Positions 29,277-38,323 of a DNA stretch of 64,000 nt are shown in pieces. Made by a program: the position numbers and the translations under genes. Position 1 is the stretch's first letter. Each line of letters opens with the position of its first letter. Origin of the DNA: Reyranella soli (lineage in GTDB: Bacteria > Pseudomonadota > Alphaproteobacteria > Reyranellales > Reyranellaceae); contig NZ_BKAJ01000012.1 in assembly GCF_007992495.1 (NCBI RefSeq), positions 1-64,000 on the forward strand. The letters are read 5' to 3'. The notes beneath the pieces were generated by a model. That model was not told the DNA's origin. It saw only the letters and a list, made by a program, of their open reading frames with translations, and did no database searches.

Positions 29277-29546
29277 ATGACGCGCGAGCTGGATCTCGAG
29301 ACGCGGCGCAAGCGCTTGCTTTATCGCAGCGTCTATCGTGGCAACAAGGAGAACGACATTCTCCTGGGCCAGTTCGCGCGCGCCCATATCGCCGAGTTCG
29401 GCGCCGCCGAGCTCGACCAGTACGAGCGGCTGCTGGCGGCGAGCGACAATGAGATCTTCGACTGGGTCACCGGCCAGGCGGAGACGCCGCCGGAGGCCGA
29501 TTCGCCGGTACTGCGCAGGCTAAAAGCGTTTCGCGTGAGGTTTTAG
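29277..29546 (+). CDS. sdhE: Succinate dehydrogenase assembly factor 2 family protein
   Basis: An 89-residue Sdh5/SdhE-family protein (formerly DUF339). The conserved core is LLYRSVYRGNKENDILLGQF, with the RG-containing loop needed for flavin attachment to SdhA, and the helix NEIFDWVTG. SdhE helps insert FAD covalently into succinate dehydrogenase. It lies 74 bases from the divergent recG start and one base before the mfd GTG, so it is probably co-transcribed with mfd, as in other alphaproteobacteria. Confidence 0.93.
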   Translation: MTRELDLETRRKRLLYRSVYRGNKENDILLGQFARAHIAEFGAAELDQYERLLAASDNEIFDWVTGQAETPPEADSPVLRRLKAFRVRF

Positions 29547-29547
29547 C

Positions 29548-32500
29548 GTGGCGTCGCTTTCCGGAACCCTGTCCGTCATCCCGCGCAAGCCCGGCCGCTG
29601 GACGGTGGCCGGCCTGCCCGAGGGCGCCGACGCGCTGGCGCTGGCGGAGCTTGCCCGCACCACCGGCGGCCAGGACATCCTGCACGTGGCGCGCGACGGC
29701 CAGCGGCTGGAGCGCCTGCAGGACGGACTGCGCTTCTTCGCGCCCGAGCGCGGGGTGCTGGTCTTCCCGGCCTGGGACTGCCTGCCGTACGACCGCATGT
29801 CGCCGCATCCCGACATCGTCGCCGAGCGCCTGGAGACCCTGGTGCGGCTCGCGGCGCCCAAGAAGCCCGGCGCGCCGGCGCGCATCGTCCTGGCGTCGGT
29901 GGGTGCGGCCCTGCAGAAGGTGCCGCCGCGCAGCCTCTATGCCGAGGCGGCGGTGGTGCTGAAGAAAGGCCAGACGCTCGACGTCAACTGGCTGACGAAG
30001 TTCCTGGGCGAGAACGGCTATGGCCGCTCCGAGACCGTCATGGAGCCGGGCGAGTTCGCCGTGCGCGGCGGCCTGGTCGATCTCTTCCCGCCCGGCACGC
30101 CCGAGCCGTTGCGCCTCGACCTGTTCGGTGACGTGCTGGAGGAGATCCGCTCGTTCGATCCCATGAGCCAGCGCTCGACCGGCCCGCGCGAGGAGGTCGT
30201 GCTGCTGCCGGTGAGCGAGGTGCTGCTGACCAAGGACAGCATCGCGCGCTTCCGCGGCGGCTATCGCGAGCTGTTCGGCAATGCCACCGACGACGCTCTC
30301 TACGAAGCGGTGTCGGCGGGCCAGCGCCATGTCGGCATGGAGCACTGGCTGCCGCTGTTCCACGAGCGGCTGGAAACGCTCCTGGATTACTGCTCCGAAG
30401 CGGTCGTCACGGCAGATCACCAGATCGCCGAGGCCTTCGACGCGCGCCATGAGCTCATAACCGACTACTACGACGCGCGGCTCAAGACCGGCGGCAAAGG
30501 CGGCATGACGGGCGCGGCCGACTACAAGCCCGTGCCGCCGGATCGCCTCTACCTGAAACCGTCGGAATGGGACCGCCTGCTCGAGGGCCACGCAGTCGGC
30601 CAGTTCACCAGCTTCGATGCCGCGCCCGACGCTCCGAACACGATCGATCTCGCCGGCCGCCGTCACGAGGGCTTTGCCCGTGCGCGCACGGCGACGGGCG
30701 TCAACCTCTTCGACGTCGTGGCCGAGCACGTCAAGGCGGCCAACGCCGCCGGCCGCCGCGTGCTGGTCGCGGGCTACACCGAGGGCTCGGCGAGCCGCCT
30801 GCAACACCTCCTGCAGGAGCATGGCGCCACGACGCCAGTGCCCGTTCCCGACTTCGCCACGGTACAGGGCCTGCCGGCCGGTGCGCTCGGTATCGCGGTG
30901 TGGCCGGTCGAGCACGGCTTCGTGCTCGATACCCTGGAGGTCATCGGCGAAGAGGACATCATCGGCGACCGCCTGTCGCGTCCGGCAAAGAAGCGCCGGC
31001 CGTCCGAGCGTTTCATCGCCGAAGCGGCTGCGCTGAGCGAAGGCGACCTGGTCGTCCATCGCGAGCACGGCGTCGGCCGCTACGAAGGCCTGGTCACGCT
31101 CGAGATCCAGCACGCTCGCCACGACTGCCTGCGTCTCACCTACGAAGGCGGCGACAAGCTCTTCGTGCCGGTCGAGAACATCGACGTGCTGAGCCGCTAC
31201 GGCTCGGCCGAGGAGGGCGCGGCACTCGACCGGCTGGGCGGCGTCGCCTGGCAGTCGCGCAAGGCGCGGCTGAAGCAGCGCATCGCCGACATGGCCGATC
31301 GGTTGATCAAGATCGCCGCCGAGCGCGCCATCCGCCGCGGCGAGACCATGAGCCCGCCCGAAGGCGCCTACGAGGAGTTCTGCGCCCGTTTCCCCTATGC
31401 CGAGACCGACGACCAGCTGCAGGCGATCTCAGACGTGATCGACGACATGTCGTCAGGCAAGCCGATGGACCGGCTGGTGTGCGGCGATGTCGGCTTCGGC
31501 AAGACCGAGGTGGCGCTGCGCGCCGCCTTCGTCGCGGCCCTGTCGGGCAAGCAGGTCGCGGTCATTGCGCCCACGACGCTTTTGGCGCGCCAGCATCACC
31601 GCACCTTCAGCGCGCGCTTCCAGGGCCTGCCAGTGCGCATCGGCCGTCTGTCGCGCCTGGTCCCGGCCAAGGAGGCCAAGGCCACCAAGGAGGCGGTCAA
31701 GGAGGGCAACGTCGACATCGTCGTCGGCACCCACGCGTTGCTCGCCAAGAGCATCGAGTTCAAGGACCTCGGGCTGCTGATCGTCGACGAGGAGCAGCAT
31801 TTCGGCGTCAGCCACAAGGAAAGGCTGAAGGAGCTGCGCGCCGACGTCCATGTGCTGACGCTGACGGCGACACCGATCCCGCGCACCTTGCAGCTGGCGC
31901 TGACCGGCGTACGCGACATGAGCCTGATCGCCACGCCGCCGGTCGATCGGCTGGCGGTACGTACCTTCGTCACGCCGTTCGACGGCGTCACGATCCGAGA
32001 GGCCTTGCTGCGCGAACAATATCGCGGCGGCCAGAGCTTCTATGTCTGCCCGCGCATCGAGGACTTGGCCGAGGTCGCGGCCAACCTGCGCGAGCTCGTA
32101 CCCGAGATCCGCATGGCCATGGCGCACGGCAAGCTCGCGCCGACAGCCATCGAGAACACCATGCAGGACTTCGTCGAGGGCAAGTTCGACGTGCTGCTGT
32201 CGACCAATATCGTCGAAAGCGGCCTCGACATCAGCACCGCCAATACGATGGTGATCCATCGCGCCGACATGTTCGGCCTGGCCCAGCTCTACCAGCTCAG
32301 GGGCCGCATCGGCCGCGGCAAGACACGGGCCTATGCCTATCTGACCGTGCCGCCGGGCAAGGCGCTGAACGAAGCGGCGTCCAAGCGGCTCGAAGTCATG
32401 CAGACCCTCGACACGCTGGGCGCGGGCTTCCAGCTCGCCAGCCACGACCTCGACATCCGCGGCGCCGGCAACCTTTTGGGCGAAGAACAGTCAGGTCACA

Positions 32501-33039
32501 TCCGCGAGGTGGGCATCGAGCTCTACCAGCAGCTCCTCGAGGAAGCGGTGGAAGCGGCGCGCGGGCAGGCACGCGAGGCGGAGCGCGCCGAGTGGTCGCC
32601 GCAGCTCAATCTCGGCATCCCGGTGCTGTTGCCCGAGGAATACATCGCCGACCTCTCGGTGCGCATGGGCCTCTACCGGCGGATCGGTGCGCTGGCCGAC
32701 CAGGCCGAGATCGATTCCTTCGCCGCCGAGCTGGTCGACCGCTTCGGCAAGATGCCGGCCGAGGCCGAGTTCCTGCTCAACACCGTCGCGCTGAAAGTGC
32801 TGTGCCGCGCGGCGGGCGTCGACCGCATCGATGCCGGCGAGAAGGCGGTCGTGCTGTCGCTGCACGACAACAAGTTCGCCAAGCCCGAGAAGCTCATCGC
32901 CTGGCTGCAGAAGAACGCGCCTTTGGTGCGGCTGCGCCCCGACCACCGCGTGATCGTGCAGCGCGCCTGGAACGACGAGCGCCAGCGGCTTTCCGGCGTG
33001 ACTTCGATTGTTTCCTCTTTGGCGAAGCTCGCCGCTTGA
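29548..33039 (+). CDS. mfd: Transcription-repair coupling factor Mfd
   Basis: 1163 residues, the full length for Mfd. The N-terminal UvrB-homology module is followed by the RNA-polymerase-interacting domain (EGDLVVHREHGVGRYEGL), RecG-like translocase motifs Walker A GDVGFGKT near 646-653 and DEEQH at 747-751, the TRG region and a C-terminal inhibitory domain. It removes stalled RNA polymerase and recruits UvrA. The GTG start follows the sdhE stop by one base. Its last 146 bases are overlapped antisense by the convergent TetR gene. Confidence 0.97.
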   Translation: MASLSGTLSVIPRKPGRWTVAGLPEGADALALAELARTTGGQDILHVARDGQRLERLQDGLRFFAPERGVLVFPAWDCLPYDRMSPHPDIVAERLETLVRLAAPKKPGAPARIVLASVGAALQKVPPRSLYAEAAVVLKKGQTLDVNWLTKFLGENGYGRSETVMEPGEFAVRGGLVDLFPPGTPEPLRLDLFGDVLEEIRSFDPMSQRSTGPREEVVLLPVSEVLLTKDSIARFRGGYRELFGNATDDALYEAVSAGQRHVGMEHWLPLFHERLETLLDYCSEAVVTADHQIAEAFDARHELITDYYDARLKTGGKGGMTGAADYKPVPPDRLYLKPSEWDRLLEGHAVGQFTSFDAAPDAPNTIDLAGRRHEGFARARTATGVNLFDVVAEHVKAANAAGRRVLVAGYTEGSASRLQHLLQEHGATTPVPVPDFATVQGLPAGALGIAVWPVEHGFVLDTLEVIGEEDIIGDRLSRPAKKRRPSERFIAEAAALSEGDLVVHREHGVGRYEGLVTLEIQHARHDCLRLTYEGGDKLFVPVENIDVLSRYGSAEEGAALDRLGGVAWQSRKARLKQRIADMADRLIKIAAERAIRRGETMSPPEGAYEEFCARFPYAETDDQLQAISDVIDDMSSGKPMDRLVCGDVGFGKTEVALRAAFVAALSGKQVAVIAPTTLLARQHHRTFSARFQGLPVRIGRLSRLVPAKEAKATKEAVKEGNVDIVVGTHALLAKSIEFKDLGLLIVDEEQHFGVSHKERLKELRADVHVLTLTATPIPRTLQLALTGVRDMSLIATPPVDRLAVRTFVTPFDGVTIREALLREQYRGGQSFYVCPRIEDLAEVAANLRELVPEIRMAMAHGKLAPTAIENTMQDFVEGKFDVLLSTNIVESGLDISTANTMVIHRADMFGLAQLYQLRGRIGRGKTRAYAYLTVPPGKALNEAASKRLEVMQTLDTLGAGFQLASHDLDIRGAGNLLGEEQSGHIREVGIELYQQLLEEAVEAARGQAREAERAEWSPQLNLGIPVLLPEEYIADLSVRMGLYRRIGALADQAEIDSFAAELVDRFGKMPAEAEFLLNTVALKVLCRAAGVDRIDAGEKAVVLSLHDNKFAKPEKLIAWLQKNAPLVRLRPDHRVIVQRAWNDERQRLSGVTSIVSSLAKLAA

Positions 33040-33595
33040 CGCGAGGTTTGCCCTCGGGCTTGAGCAGCGGCCGCACGGCCCGTTCGGCGCAGCGCAGCAG
33101 CCAGTCGCCGAGCCGCGTGTCGCCTGAGGCGCGGGCGAGGGCGACGGCACCAACCGCCAGGATCACGGCCACCGTGGCATCGCCGTCGAGCTTGCGCTTC
33201 TTCGCGCCGGCCAGCTCGGCGATCGCGGCGTAGAGCAGGTTGGCGTAGGCGAGGCGCGCCGGCAGCGGTGCGCGGGCGATGTCGGAGGGCAGGGCGGCCA
33301 GCACGCAGGTGGGCGCGCTCGCGACCAGCTCGGCCTTGTCGAGATAGGCCTTCAGCACCGCGGCGGGCGCCGCGCCGCGCAGCCGCGCCCGCAGGCCGGT
33401 CCCGGCAATCACCGCCTCGGTGAAGAGATCGTCCTTCGAGTTGAAATGGGCATAGAAAGCGCCGCGCGTCAGCCCCGCCGCCAGCATGACGTCGTCGATG
33501 TTGGTGCCGGCATAGCCGCGCAGACGGAACAGCCGGCCGGCATGATCGAGAATTTCGGCGCGGGTGCGGGCAGTTCGGGCGGGGTTTTGAGGCAT
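32894..33595 (-). CDS. TetR family transcriptional regulator with basic C-terminal tail
   Basis: A 233-residue TetR regulator. The N-terminal HTH reads TNIDDVMLAAGLTRGAFYAHF at about residues 30-50, followed by a helical ligand domain. The last 48 residues, almost all Arg, Lys, Ala and Ser, are encoded by bases that overlap the 3' end of mfd on the other strand, so the tail may be a by-product of read-through. The ATG at 33595 lies inside a 43-bp nested palindrome, which is probably its own operator. A longer in-frame start at 33631 would lie within that palindrome too. Confidence 0.85.
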   Translation of the reverse strand: MPQNPARTARTRAEILDHAGRLFRLRGYAGTNIDDVMLAAGLTRGAFYAHFNSKDDLFTEAVIAGTGLRARLRGAAPAAVLKAYLDKAELVASAPTCVLAALPSDIARAPLPARLAYANLLYAAIAELAGAKKRKLDGDATVAVILAVGAVALARASGDTRLGDWLLRCAERAVRPLLKPEGKPRVKRRASPKRKQSKSRRKAAGARRSRRAARSRGGRGAAAPKARSSAARR

Positions 33596-33636
33596 GATAT
33601 GTTTACTAACATATCGTATGTTATTAAACATATCAT
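33594..33636. promoter_or_regulatory. 43-bp nested palindrome over the TetR start (probable operator)
   Basis: Outer arms ATGATATGTTTA / TAAACATATCAT and inner arms TAACATA / TATGTTA share one centre at 33615; 19 of 21 arm pairs match. The sequence is strongly AT-rich in a GC-rich genome and covers the TetR start codon. It resembles two overlapping or stacked TetR-type sites, consistent with cooperative autorepression. It also contains the only promoter-like sequence upstream of TetR. Confidence 0.75.
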
Positions 33637-33650
33637 TAGGCCATAGTCAT

Positions 33651-33716
33651 GCCGGACCGCGGGCCTCCAGGCCCGCTCATGATTCATGAGGCGGGCCTGG
33701 AGGTCCGTGGTCCGGC
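33651..33716. repeat. 66-bp imperfect inverted repeat (REP-like), dsbA/TetR gap
   Basis: Arms beginning GCCGGACC and ending GGTCCGGC enclose two smaller hairpins (CCTCCAGGCCCG and its partner) around a CTCATGATTCATGAG centre. There are two G/T-type mismatches and one extra base. It lies just past the dsbA-like stop and before the TetR operator, where it can terminate the upstream transcript. It shares unit sequence (TCCGGACCGCG, GCCTCC, CTCATGA) with the palindrome at 40683-40750. Confidence 0.75.
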
Positions 33717-33726
33717 AAGAGAAGAC

Positions 33727-34386
33727 TTAAGCCGTCGACTGCGCCGCGCTGGTCGCCGCGTCGCGTTCGGCGAGGTTGAAGACTTCGACGAAGGCCGACG
33801 GCGGCTGGGCGCCGGAGACGGCGTACTTGCGGTTGACGATGAAGCAGGGGACGCCATTGATGCCGAGGCGGCGGGCGTAGACGTCGGAGGCGACGACCTC
33901 CTGGCGGCCCTCGTCGCTCATCAGGTAGCGGCGGGCGCGCAGCTCCTCGATGCCGACGCGCACGGCGCATTCGACGACGGTCTCCATGTCGCCGATGTCG
34001 CGGCCTTCCTCGAAGTAGAGCTTGAACAGCTCGGCCACGGTCTCGTCCTGGACGTTGTTCTTGGCGCTCCAATGGACCAGCCGGTGCGACAGCACGGTGT
34101 TGGGCGTGCGCCGGATGCGGGAGAACTGGAACTCGATGCCGGCCTCGCGGCCGCTCTCGGCGATCGCCTGGTAGATCTGGCGGGGCCGGTCGCCGCCGCC
34201 GAACTTGGCGCGCACATAGTCGTCGCGCGTCATGCCCTCGGGCGGCATGTCGGGATTGAGCTGGAACGGGCGCCAGGCCACGGCAATGTCGGTGCGGCCG
34301 CTCTGTGCCAGGGCGCGCTCGAACCGCCTTTTGCCGATGTAGCACCAGGGGCAGATCGTATCGGAAACGACGTCGACGTAGATCAT
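33727..34386 (-). CDS. DsbA family oxidoreductase (FrnE-like)
   Basis: A 219-residue thioredoxin-fold protein of the DsbA/2-hydroxychromene-2-carboxylate isomerase superfamily. The active site CPWC is at Cys12-Cys15 (SDTICPWCYIGKRRF), with the cis-Pro region at NGVPCFIVN. There is no signal peptide, so it is cytoplasmic, as for FrnE-type proteins linked to stress and thiol chemistry. Its start overlaps the stop of the MFS gene by 4 bases, suggesting co-transcription. Confidence 0.92.
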   Translation of the reverse strand: MIYVDVVSDTICPWCYIGKRRFERALAQSGRTDIAVAWRPFQLNPDMPPEGMTRDDYVRAKFGGGDRPRQIYQAIAESGREAGIEFQFSRIRRTPNTVLSHRLVHWSAKNNVQDETVAELFKLYFEEGRDIGDMETVVECAVRVGIEELRARRYLMSDEGRQEVVASDVYARRLGINGVPCFIVNRKYAVSGAQPPSAFVEVFNLAERDAATSAAQSTA

Positions 34387-35582
34387 GCCGCAAGCTTACG
34401 CCTTTCGCGCCAATGCAGAAAGAGAGCGGAGGCCGCGACCACCCCCAGGGCGGTGGATGTCAGCCATGCAGCGGCAGGCCAGCCGCCCGAAGCAACCAAA
34501 GCGCCGGCGATCGGCGGGCCCATCAGGCCGCCGATATTGGAGCCCTGCATCAGTAGCCCCGTAGAGGCGCCGATCAGCTCGGGCCGCGGCGAATGCACGG
34601 GCAGGCCGGTGAACAAGGCACCGGGCACCACGCCGATCACCGCCGAGTAAACACCCGCCAGCACCAGGCGCCACAGGTCGGGCACGCCGTCGATGAAGAC
34701 GCCGGCGGCACAAAAGGCCATGAAGAACGCCGCGCCGGCGATCACCGCGACGCGCGGCAGGCCGCGCTGCAGCAGCCAGCCGGCCAGCAGGTTGCCGCAG
34801 ACGTTCACGACGGTCACCAGCGCCGTGACGATGGCGGCCGTCGAGGTCGAGAAGCCCAATCGCTCGACCTGCAGGGTCGGCAGGAAGCCCACGATCGCCA
34901 GCCAGCAGCAGGAATAGGCGCCGAAGCAGAGCGCGATCGCGAGCGGTCCGCCGCTGGTCGCCACCTCGGCCACCTCGTGCAGGATCGGCCGGCGGCTCAT
35001 GGGCTGGGCATCGAGCTCCCGGCGCGGCACGGCGCGCAGCAACAGCGCCAGCAGCATGATCAGCGACGTGCCCGAGGCGACCAGCCAAACGGCATGCCAC
35101 GACGTGCCGGGCAGGATGACGGCTGCGATCAACATCATCGCGCCGGCGCCCGCCGGCATGTAGGACGTCCAGATCGTCATGGCGAGATGGCGGTCGGCGG
35201 GTCGGGTGACGCGCAAGACCAGGGTCGGCAGCGAAACCGTGACGATGATGAAGCCCACGCCCTCGAGGAAACGCCAGGCCAACAGCAGGTCGATGCTGCC
35301 GGCGAAGGCGCCGAGCAGGCTCGTGGCGAAGCAGAGCGCGGTGCCGAGCACGACCAGGCGGCGATGGCCGAAACGGTCGACCGTGAGCGCGATGGTCATG
35401 CCGCCGACGGCGGCGGTGAGGTTGACCATCGCCAGCAGCCATCCGGCCTGGCGCAGGCCGGCGCCGAGATCCGCGAGGATCGACGGGATCGCGGGCGGCA
35501 CCTTGCCGACATGGAAGGCCGCGATCATGCCGGCCGCGACCAGCAGGCCGACCAGTCCCCAGGGCGTGCGCGCTGAGCTCAG
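34383..35582 (-). CDS. MFS transporter
   Basis: About 399 residues with twelve predicted helices. Typical features include DRFGHRRLVVLGTAL in the helix 2-3 loop and a second-half loop GWLLQRGLPRVAV. The start is uncertain: the first helix begins at PWGLVGLLVAAG with no ATG, GTG or TTG just before it. A CTG at 35582, overlapping the upstream SDR stop (CTGA), would give the whole first helix; an ATG at 35528 would cut it, and a GTG at 35672 would overlap the SDR gene. Substrate unknown. Confidence 0.85.
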   Translation of the reverse strand: MSSARTPWGLVGLLVAAGMIAAFHVGKVPPAIPSILADLGAGLRQAGWLLAMVNLTAAVGGMTIALTVDRFGHRRLVVLGTALCFATSLLGAFAGSIDLLLAWRFLEGVGFIIVTVSLPTLVLRVTRPADRHLAMTIWTSYMPAGAGAMMLIAAVILPGTSWHAVWLVASGTSLIMLLALLLRAVPRRELDAQPMSRRPILHEVAEVATSGGPLAIALCFGAYSCCWLAIVGFLPTLQVERLGFSTSTAAIVTALVTVVNVCGNLLAGWLLQRGLPRVAVIAGAAFFMAFCAAGVFIDGVPDLWRLVLAGVYSAVIGVVPGALFTGLPVHSPRPELIGASTGLLMQGSNIGGLMGPPIAGALVASGGWPAAAWLTSTALGVVAASALFLHWRERRKLAA

Positions 35583-36340
35583 TACTGCACCCGCGCGGTC
35601 ATGGCGCCGTCGACGATGAAGTTGGTCCCGCTGACGAAGGAGGCCTGCGAGCCCGCCAGGAACACGACGCACGAGGCGACTTCCTGCGGCGTGCCCATGC
35701 GTCCCGACGGGTTGCGCGCCAGCATGCGCTTGTAGCGCTCGGCGCCGGCGTCGCGCTGGCGGCCCCAGGTGTTGCCGTCCTCCAGGATGGTGCCGGGGGA
35801 CACGACGTTGGCGCGCACGCCCTTGGGCGCCATGTCGATGGCGAGCGACTTGGCGAACGGCACCAGGGCACCCTTGACCGAGCGGTAGGGCGAGGTCGGG
35901 CCTGAGACCTCGACGAACGCCACCGTGCCGATGATGGCGAGCGTGGCGCCGGCTCCGGTCTTCTCGAGATGTGGACGCGCATGGTGGGTGGCGTTCACCG
36001 TCGAGACGATGTCGATATCGATCGCCTTGCGCCAGCCTGCCTCGGTGTCCTCAGTGCCCATCGCGCTGACATTGGCGACGAAGTGGTCGAGACCGCCGTT
36101 GCCGGCGAAGTCGTCGATCCACGTCTTCAGCGCCGTATTGTCGGTGACGTCGAGCGCCGTGCCTTCGGCGCGATGCTGCTTCGATTGCCAGTCCGTCTCG
36201 CGCTCCTTCACGAGCTTGGCGTCGCGTGCGCAGAAGCCGACGACGGCGCCTTCGGCCAGGAAGGCCTCGACGATGGCGCGGCCGATGCTCTTGGTGCCGC
36301 CGGTGACCAGCACGCGCTTGCCCTTGAGACCGAGATCCAT
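35579..36340 (-). CDS. SDR family oxidoreductase
   Basis: A 253-residue SDR. The cofactor motif TGGTKSIG is at 13-20 and catalytic Tyr152 and Lys156 are in PYRSVK. The usual NNAG reads NVSA (90-93) and the Ser position is Thr139. The sequence ends FVSGTNFIVDGAMTARVQY, typical of the C-terminal strand. It heads a minus-strand operon with the MFS and DsbA-like genes and is divergent from another SDR gene (60 bases between starts). Substrate not inferable. Confidence 0.91.
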   Translation of the reverse strand: MDLGLKGKRVLVTGGTKSIGRAIVEAFLAEGAVVGFCARDAKLVKERETDWQSKQHRAEGTALDVTDNTALKTWIDDFAGNGGLDHFVANVSAMGTEDTEAGWRKAIDIDIVSTVNATHHARPHLEKTGAGATLAIIGTVAFVEVSGPTSPYRSVKGALVPFAKSLAIDMAPKGVRANVVSPGTILEDGNTWGRQRDAGAERYKRMLARNPSGRMGTPQEVASCVVFLAGSQASFVSGTNFIVDGAMTARVQY

Positions 36341-36400
36341 GATTCCCTCGAAACCGACGCCCGCCTATAAGGCGGGGCATCAAACTAGGGAGCACGGCCG

Positions 36401-37168
36401 ATGTCCAAGCGATTCGACCTGACGGGCAAGGTTGCCCTGGTCACCGGCGCATCGTCGGGACTCGGTGTGCACTTCGCGCGCACGCTTGCCGCCGCAGGTG
36501 CGTCGGTTGCCATTGCTGCACGGCGCGCCGATCGACTGGCCTCTCTGCAGGCGGAATTGCAGAAGCTTGGCGGCAAAGCCGTCGCCGTCGAGCTCGACGT
36601 GCAATCGAGTGACTCGATCACCGCGGCGTTTGCAACGGTGGAAGCGGCGCTGGGGCCCGTCGACATCGTGGTCAACAACGCCGGCATCTCGATCGTCAAG
36701 CCGGCGCTGGAGATGCCGGTCGAGGACTGGGACGCCGTGGTCAACACCAACCTGCGCGGTGCCTGGCTGGTGGCGCAGGCGGCCGGCAAGCGCTGGCTGA
36801 TGGCCAAGCGGCCCGGCGTGATCGTCAACATCGCTTCGATCCTGGGCCTGCGCACGATCGGGCAGGTGGCGCCTTACAACGCCTCGAAGGCGGGCCTGAT
36901 CCATCTCACCCGTGCGCTCGCCATGGAATGGGCGCGGCACGACATCCGGGTGAACGCGATCTGCCCGGGCTACATCGAGACCGAGATGAACAGCGACTTC
37001 TGGAAGACGCCCGCCGGTCAGCGCCTGATCGACCGCATCCCGCAGCGCCGCATCGGCAAGCCCGAGCATCTCGACGGCGCGCTGCTGCTGCTGTCGTCGG
37101 ACGCTGGAAGTTTCATGACCGGCAGTGTGCTGACGGTGGATGGCGGCCACACCGTGAGTTCGCTCTGA
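36401..37168 (+). CDS. SDR family oxidoreductase
   Basis: A 255-residue classical SDR with TGASSGLG at 15-22, NNAG at 92-95, Ser146, Tyr159 and Lys163 (YNASK). The C-terminal GSVLTVDGGH is the family signature. It is closest in pattern to gluconate 5-dehydrogenase and 3-oxoacyl-reductase-like enzymes. It is divergent from the previous SDR and convergent with the D-threonine-aldolase-like gene, whose stop directly abuts its own. Substrate unknown. Confidence 0.92.
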   Translation: MSKRFDLTGKVALVTGASSGLGVHFARTLAAAGASVAIAARRADRLASLQAELQKLGGKAVAVELDVQSSDSITAAFATVEAALGPVDIVVNNAGISIVKPALEMPVEDWDAVVNTNLRGAWLVAQAAGKRWLMAKRPGVIVNIASILGLRTIGQVAPYNASKAGLIHLTRALAMEWARHDIRVNAICPGYIETEMNSDFWKTPAGQRLIDRIPQRRIGKPEHLDGALLLLSSDAGSFMTGSVLTVDGGHTVSSL

Positions 37169-38308
37169 TCACCACCCGTTGATGCGGTCGTAGACGTCGA
37201 CCACCGACTTGCCGCCGTCGAGCTCGCTATCGACGACGTAGTAGCGGTCGTAGGCCGCCGCCGTGATGCAGGCGTGGTTGGGCAGGATGCGCACGCGCGA
37301 GCCGATCGGCAGGTTGCCGTAGGGGATCGGCTCCTCGGCGCCGACGAAGCCGTGCTCCTGCGAGCAGGCGATCACGGCCATGTCCTTGGCCGGCGCGTCG
37401 ACGATCGTGCCGTAGCCGACCTGCGGCTTGAATTCCTGGGCGCTGATGTCCTTGGAGAGCGCCAGCGCCCCGGCATCGACCAGCACCTGGTTGCGATGCG
37501 GATAGTGGCCGATCACCGAGGCCAGTACCGACAGCGCGAGATCCGATGGCGCGCACGAGCCGATATATTCCTGGTCGAGATCGTTGAACACATAGACGCC
37601 CGGCCGCATCTCGGTGATGCCGGTGAAGTCGCGCGAATGCATGGCGGTCGGCGTCGAGCCGCCCGAAACAATGGGACAGGGGATGCCGGCGGCCCTGAGC
37701 TTCTCGGCCGCGCCGACGATCGCGCGGCGTTCCTGCTCGGCCACGGCCGCGATGCCGTCCGGCGTGCTCTCATGATAGGAGTGGCCGGCGTGCGTCATGA
37801 CGCCGGCCAATTCGACGCCCGGCGCGTCGTGCAGGATGCGGGCGATGTCCAAAAGGCCGGGAAGCTCGGGCCAGGGCAGGCCGGCGCGGCCGCCGCCGCT
37901 GTCGACCTCGATGAAGACCGAGAAAGTGTCGCCGTTCTTCGCCGCATCGGCGATCGCCTTGGCCACGGCGGCGTTGTCGGTGACGACGCGCAGGTTGACG
38001 CCGCGGCGGCGCAACTCGCCGATGGCCGGCAGCTTGGACGGCACCACGCCCACGCCATAGAGGATGTCCTTGAAGCCACCGTCGGCGAAGTAGCGAGCCT
38101 CGGCTAGGGTCGAGACGGTGATGCGCCCGTCGTGGCCCTCGACCGCCATGCGGCCGACCTCGATCGATTTCGCGGTCTTGAGATGCGGCCGCAGCATGAC
38201 GCCGGCATTGCGCAGGCGTTCGCTCATGCGCTTGAGGTTGCGGCGCAGGATCGCCCGGTCGAGAATGAGGGCGGGGGTCGGCAGGTCATCGAGGGTCTGG
38301 GCGGCCAT
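37169..38308 (-). CDS. D-threonine aldolase / D-serine dehydratase (DSD1) family protein
   Basis: A 379-residue fold type III PLP enzyme. The N-terminal alanine-racemase-like barrel has the PLP lysine at Lys44 (RPHLKTAKS). The C-terminal DSD1 domain has the metal-binding pair His345 and Cys347 in LPNHACI. Family members cleave D-3-hydroxy amino acids or dehydrate D-serine. The ATG at 38308 begins MAAQTLDDLPTP; upstream codons are antisense to the CYTH gene. It is divergent from that gene with 15 bases between starts. Confidence 0.93.
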   Translation of the reverse strand: MAAQTLDDLPTPALILDRAILRRNLKRMSERLRNAGVMLRPHLKTAKSIEVGRMAVEGHDGRITVSTLAEARYFADGGFKDILYGVGVVPSKLPAIGELRRRGVNLRVVTDNAAVAKAIADAAKNGDTFSVFIEVDSGGGRAGLPWPELPGLLDIARILHDAPGVELAGVMTHAGHSYHESTPDGIAAVAEQERRAIVGAAEKLRAAGIPCPIVSGGSTPTAMHSRDFTGITEMRPGVYVFNDLDQEYIGSCAPSDLALSVLASVIGHYPHRNQVLVDAGALALSKDISAQEFKPQVGYGTIVDAPAKDMAVIACSQEHGFVGAEEPIPYGNLPIGSRVRILPNHACITAAAYDRYYVVDSELDGGKSVVDVYDRINGW

Positions 38309-38323
38309 AATGGCGAGTCTAGC

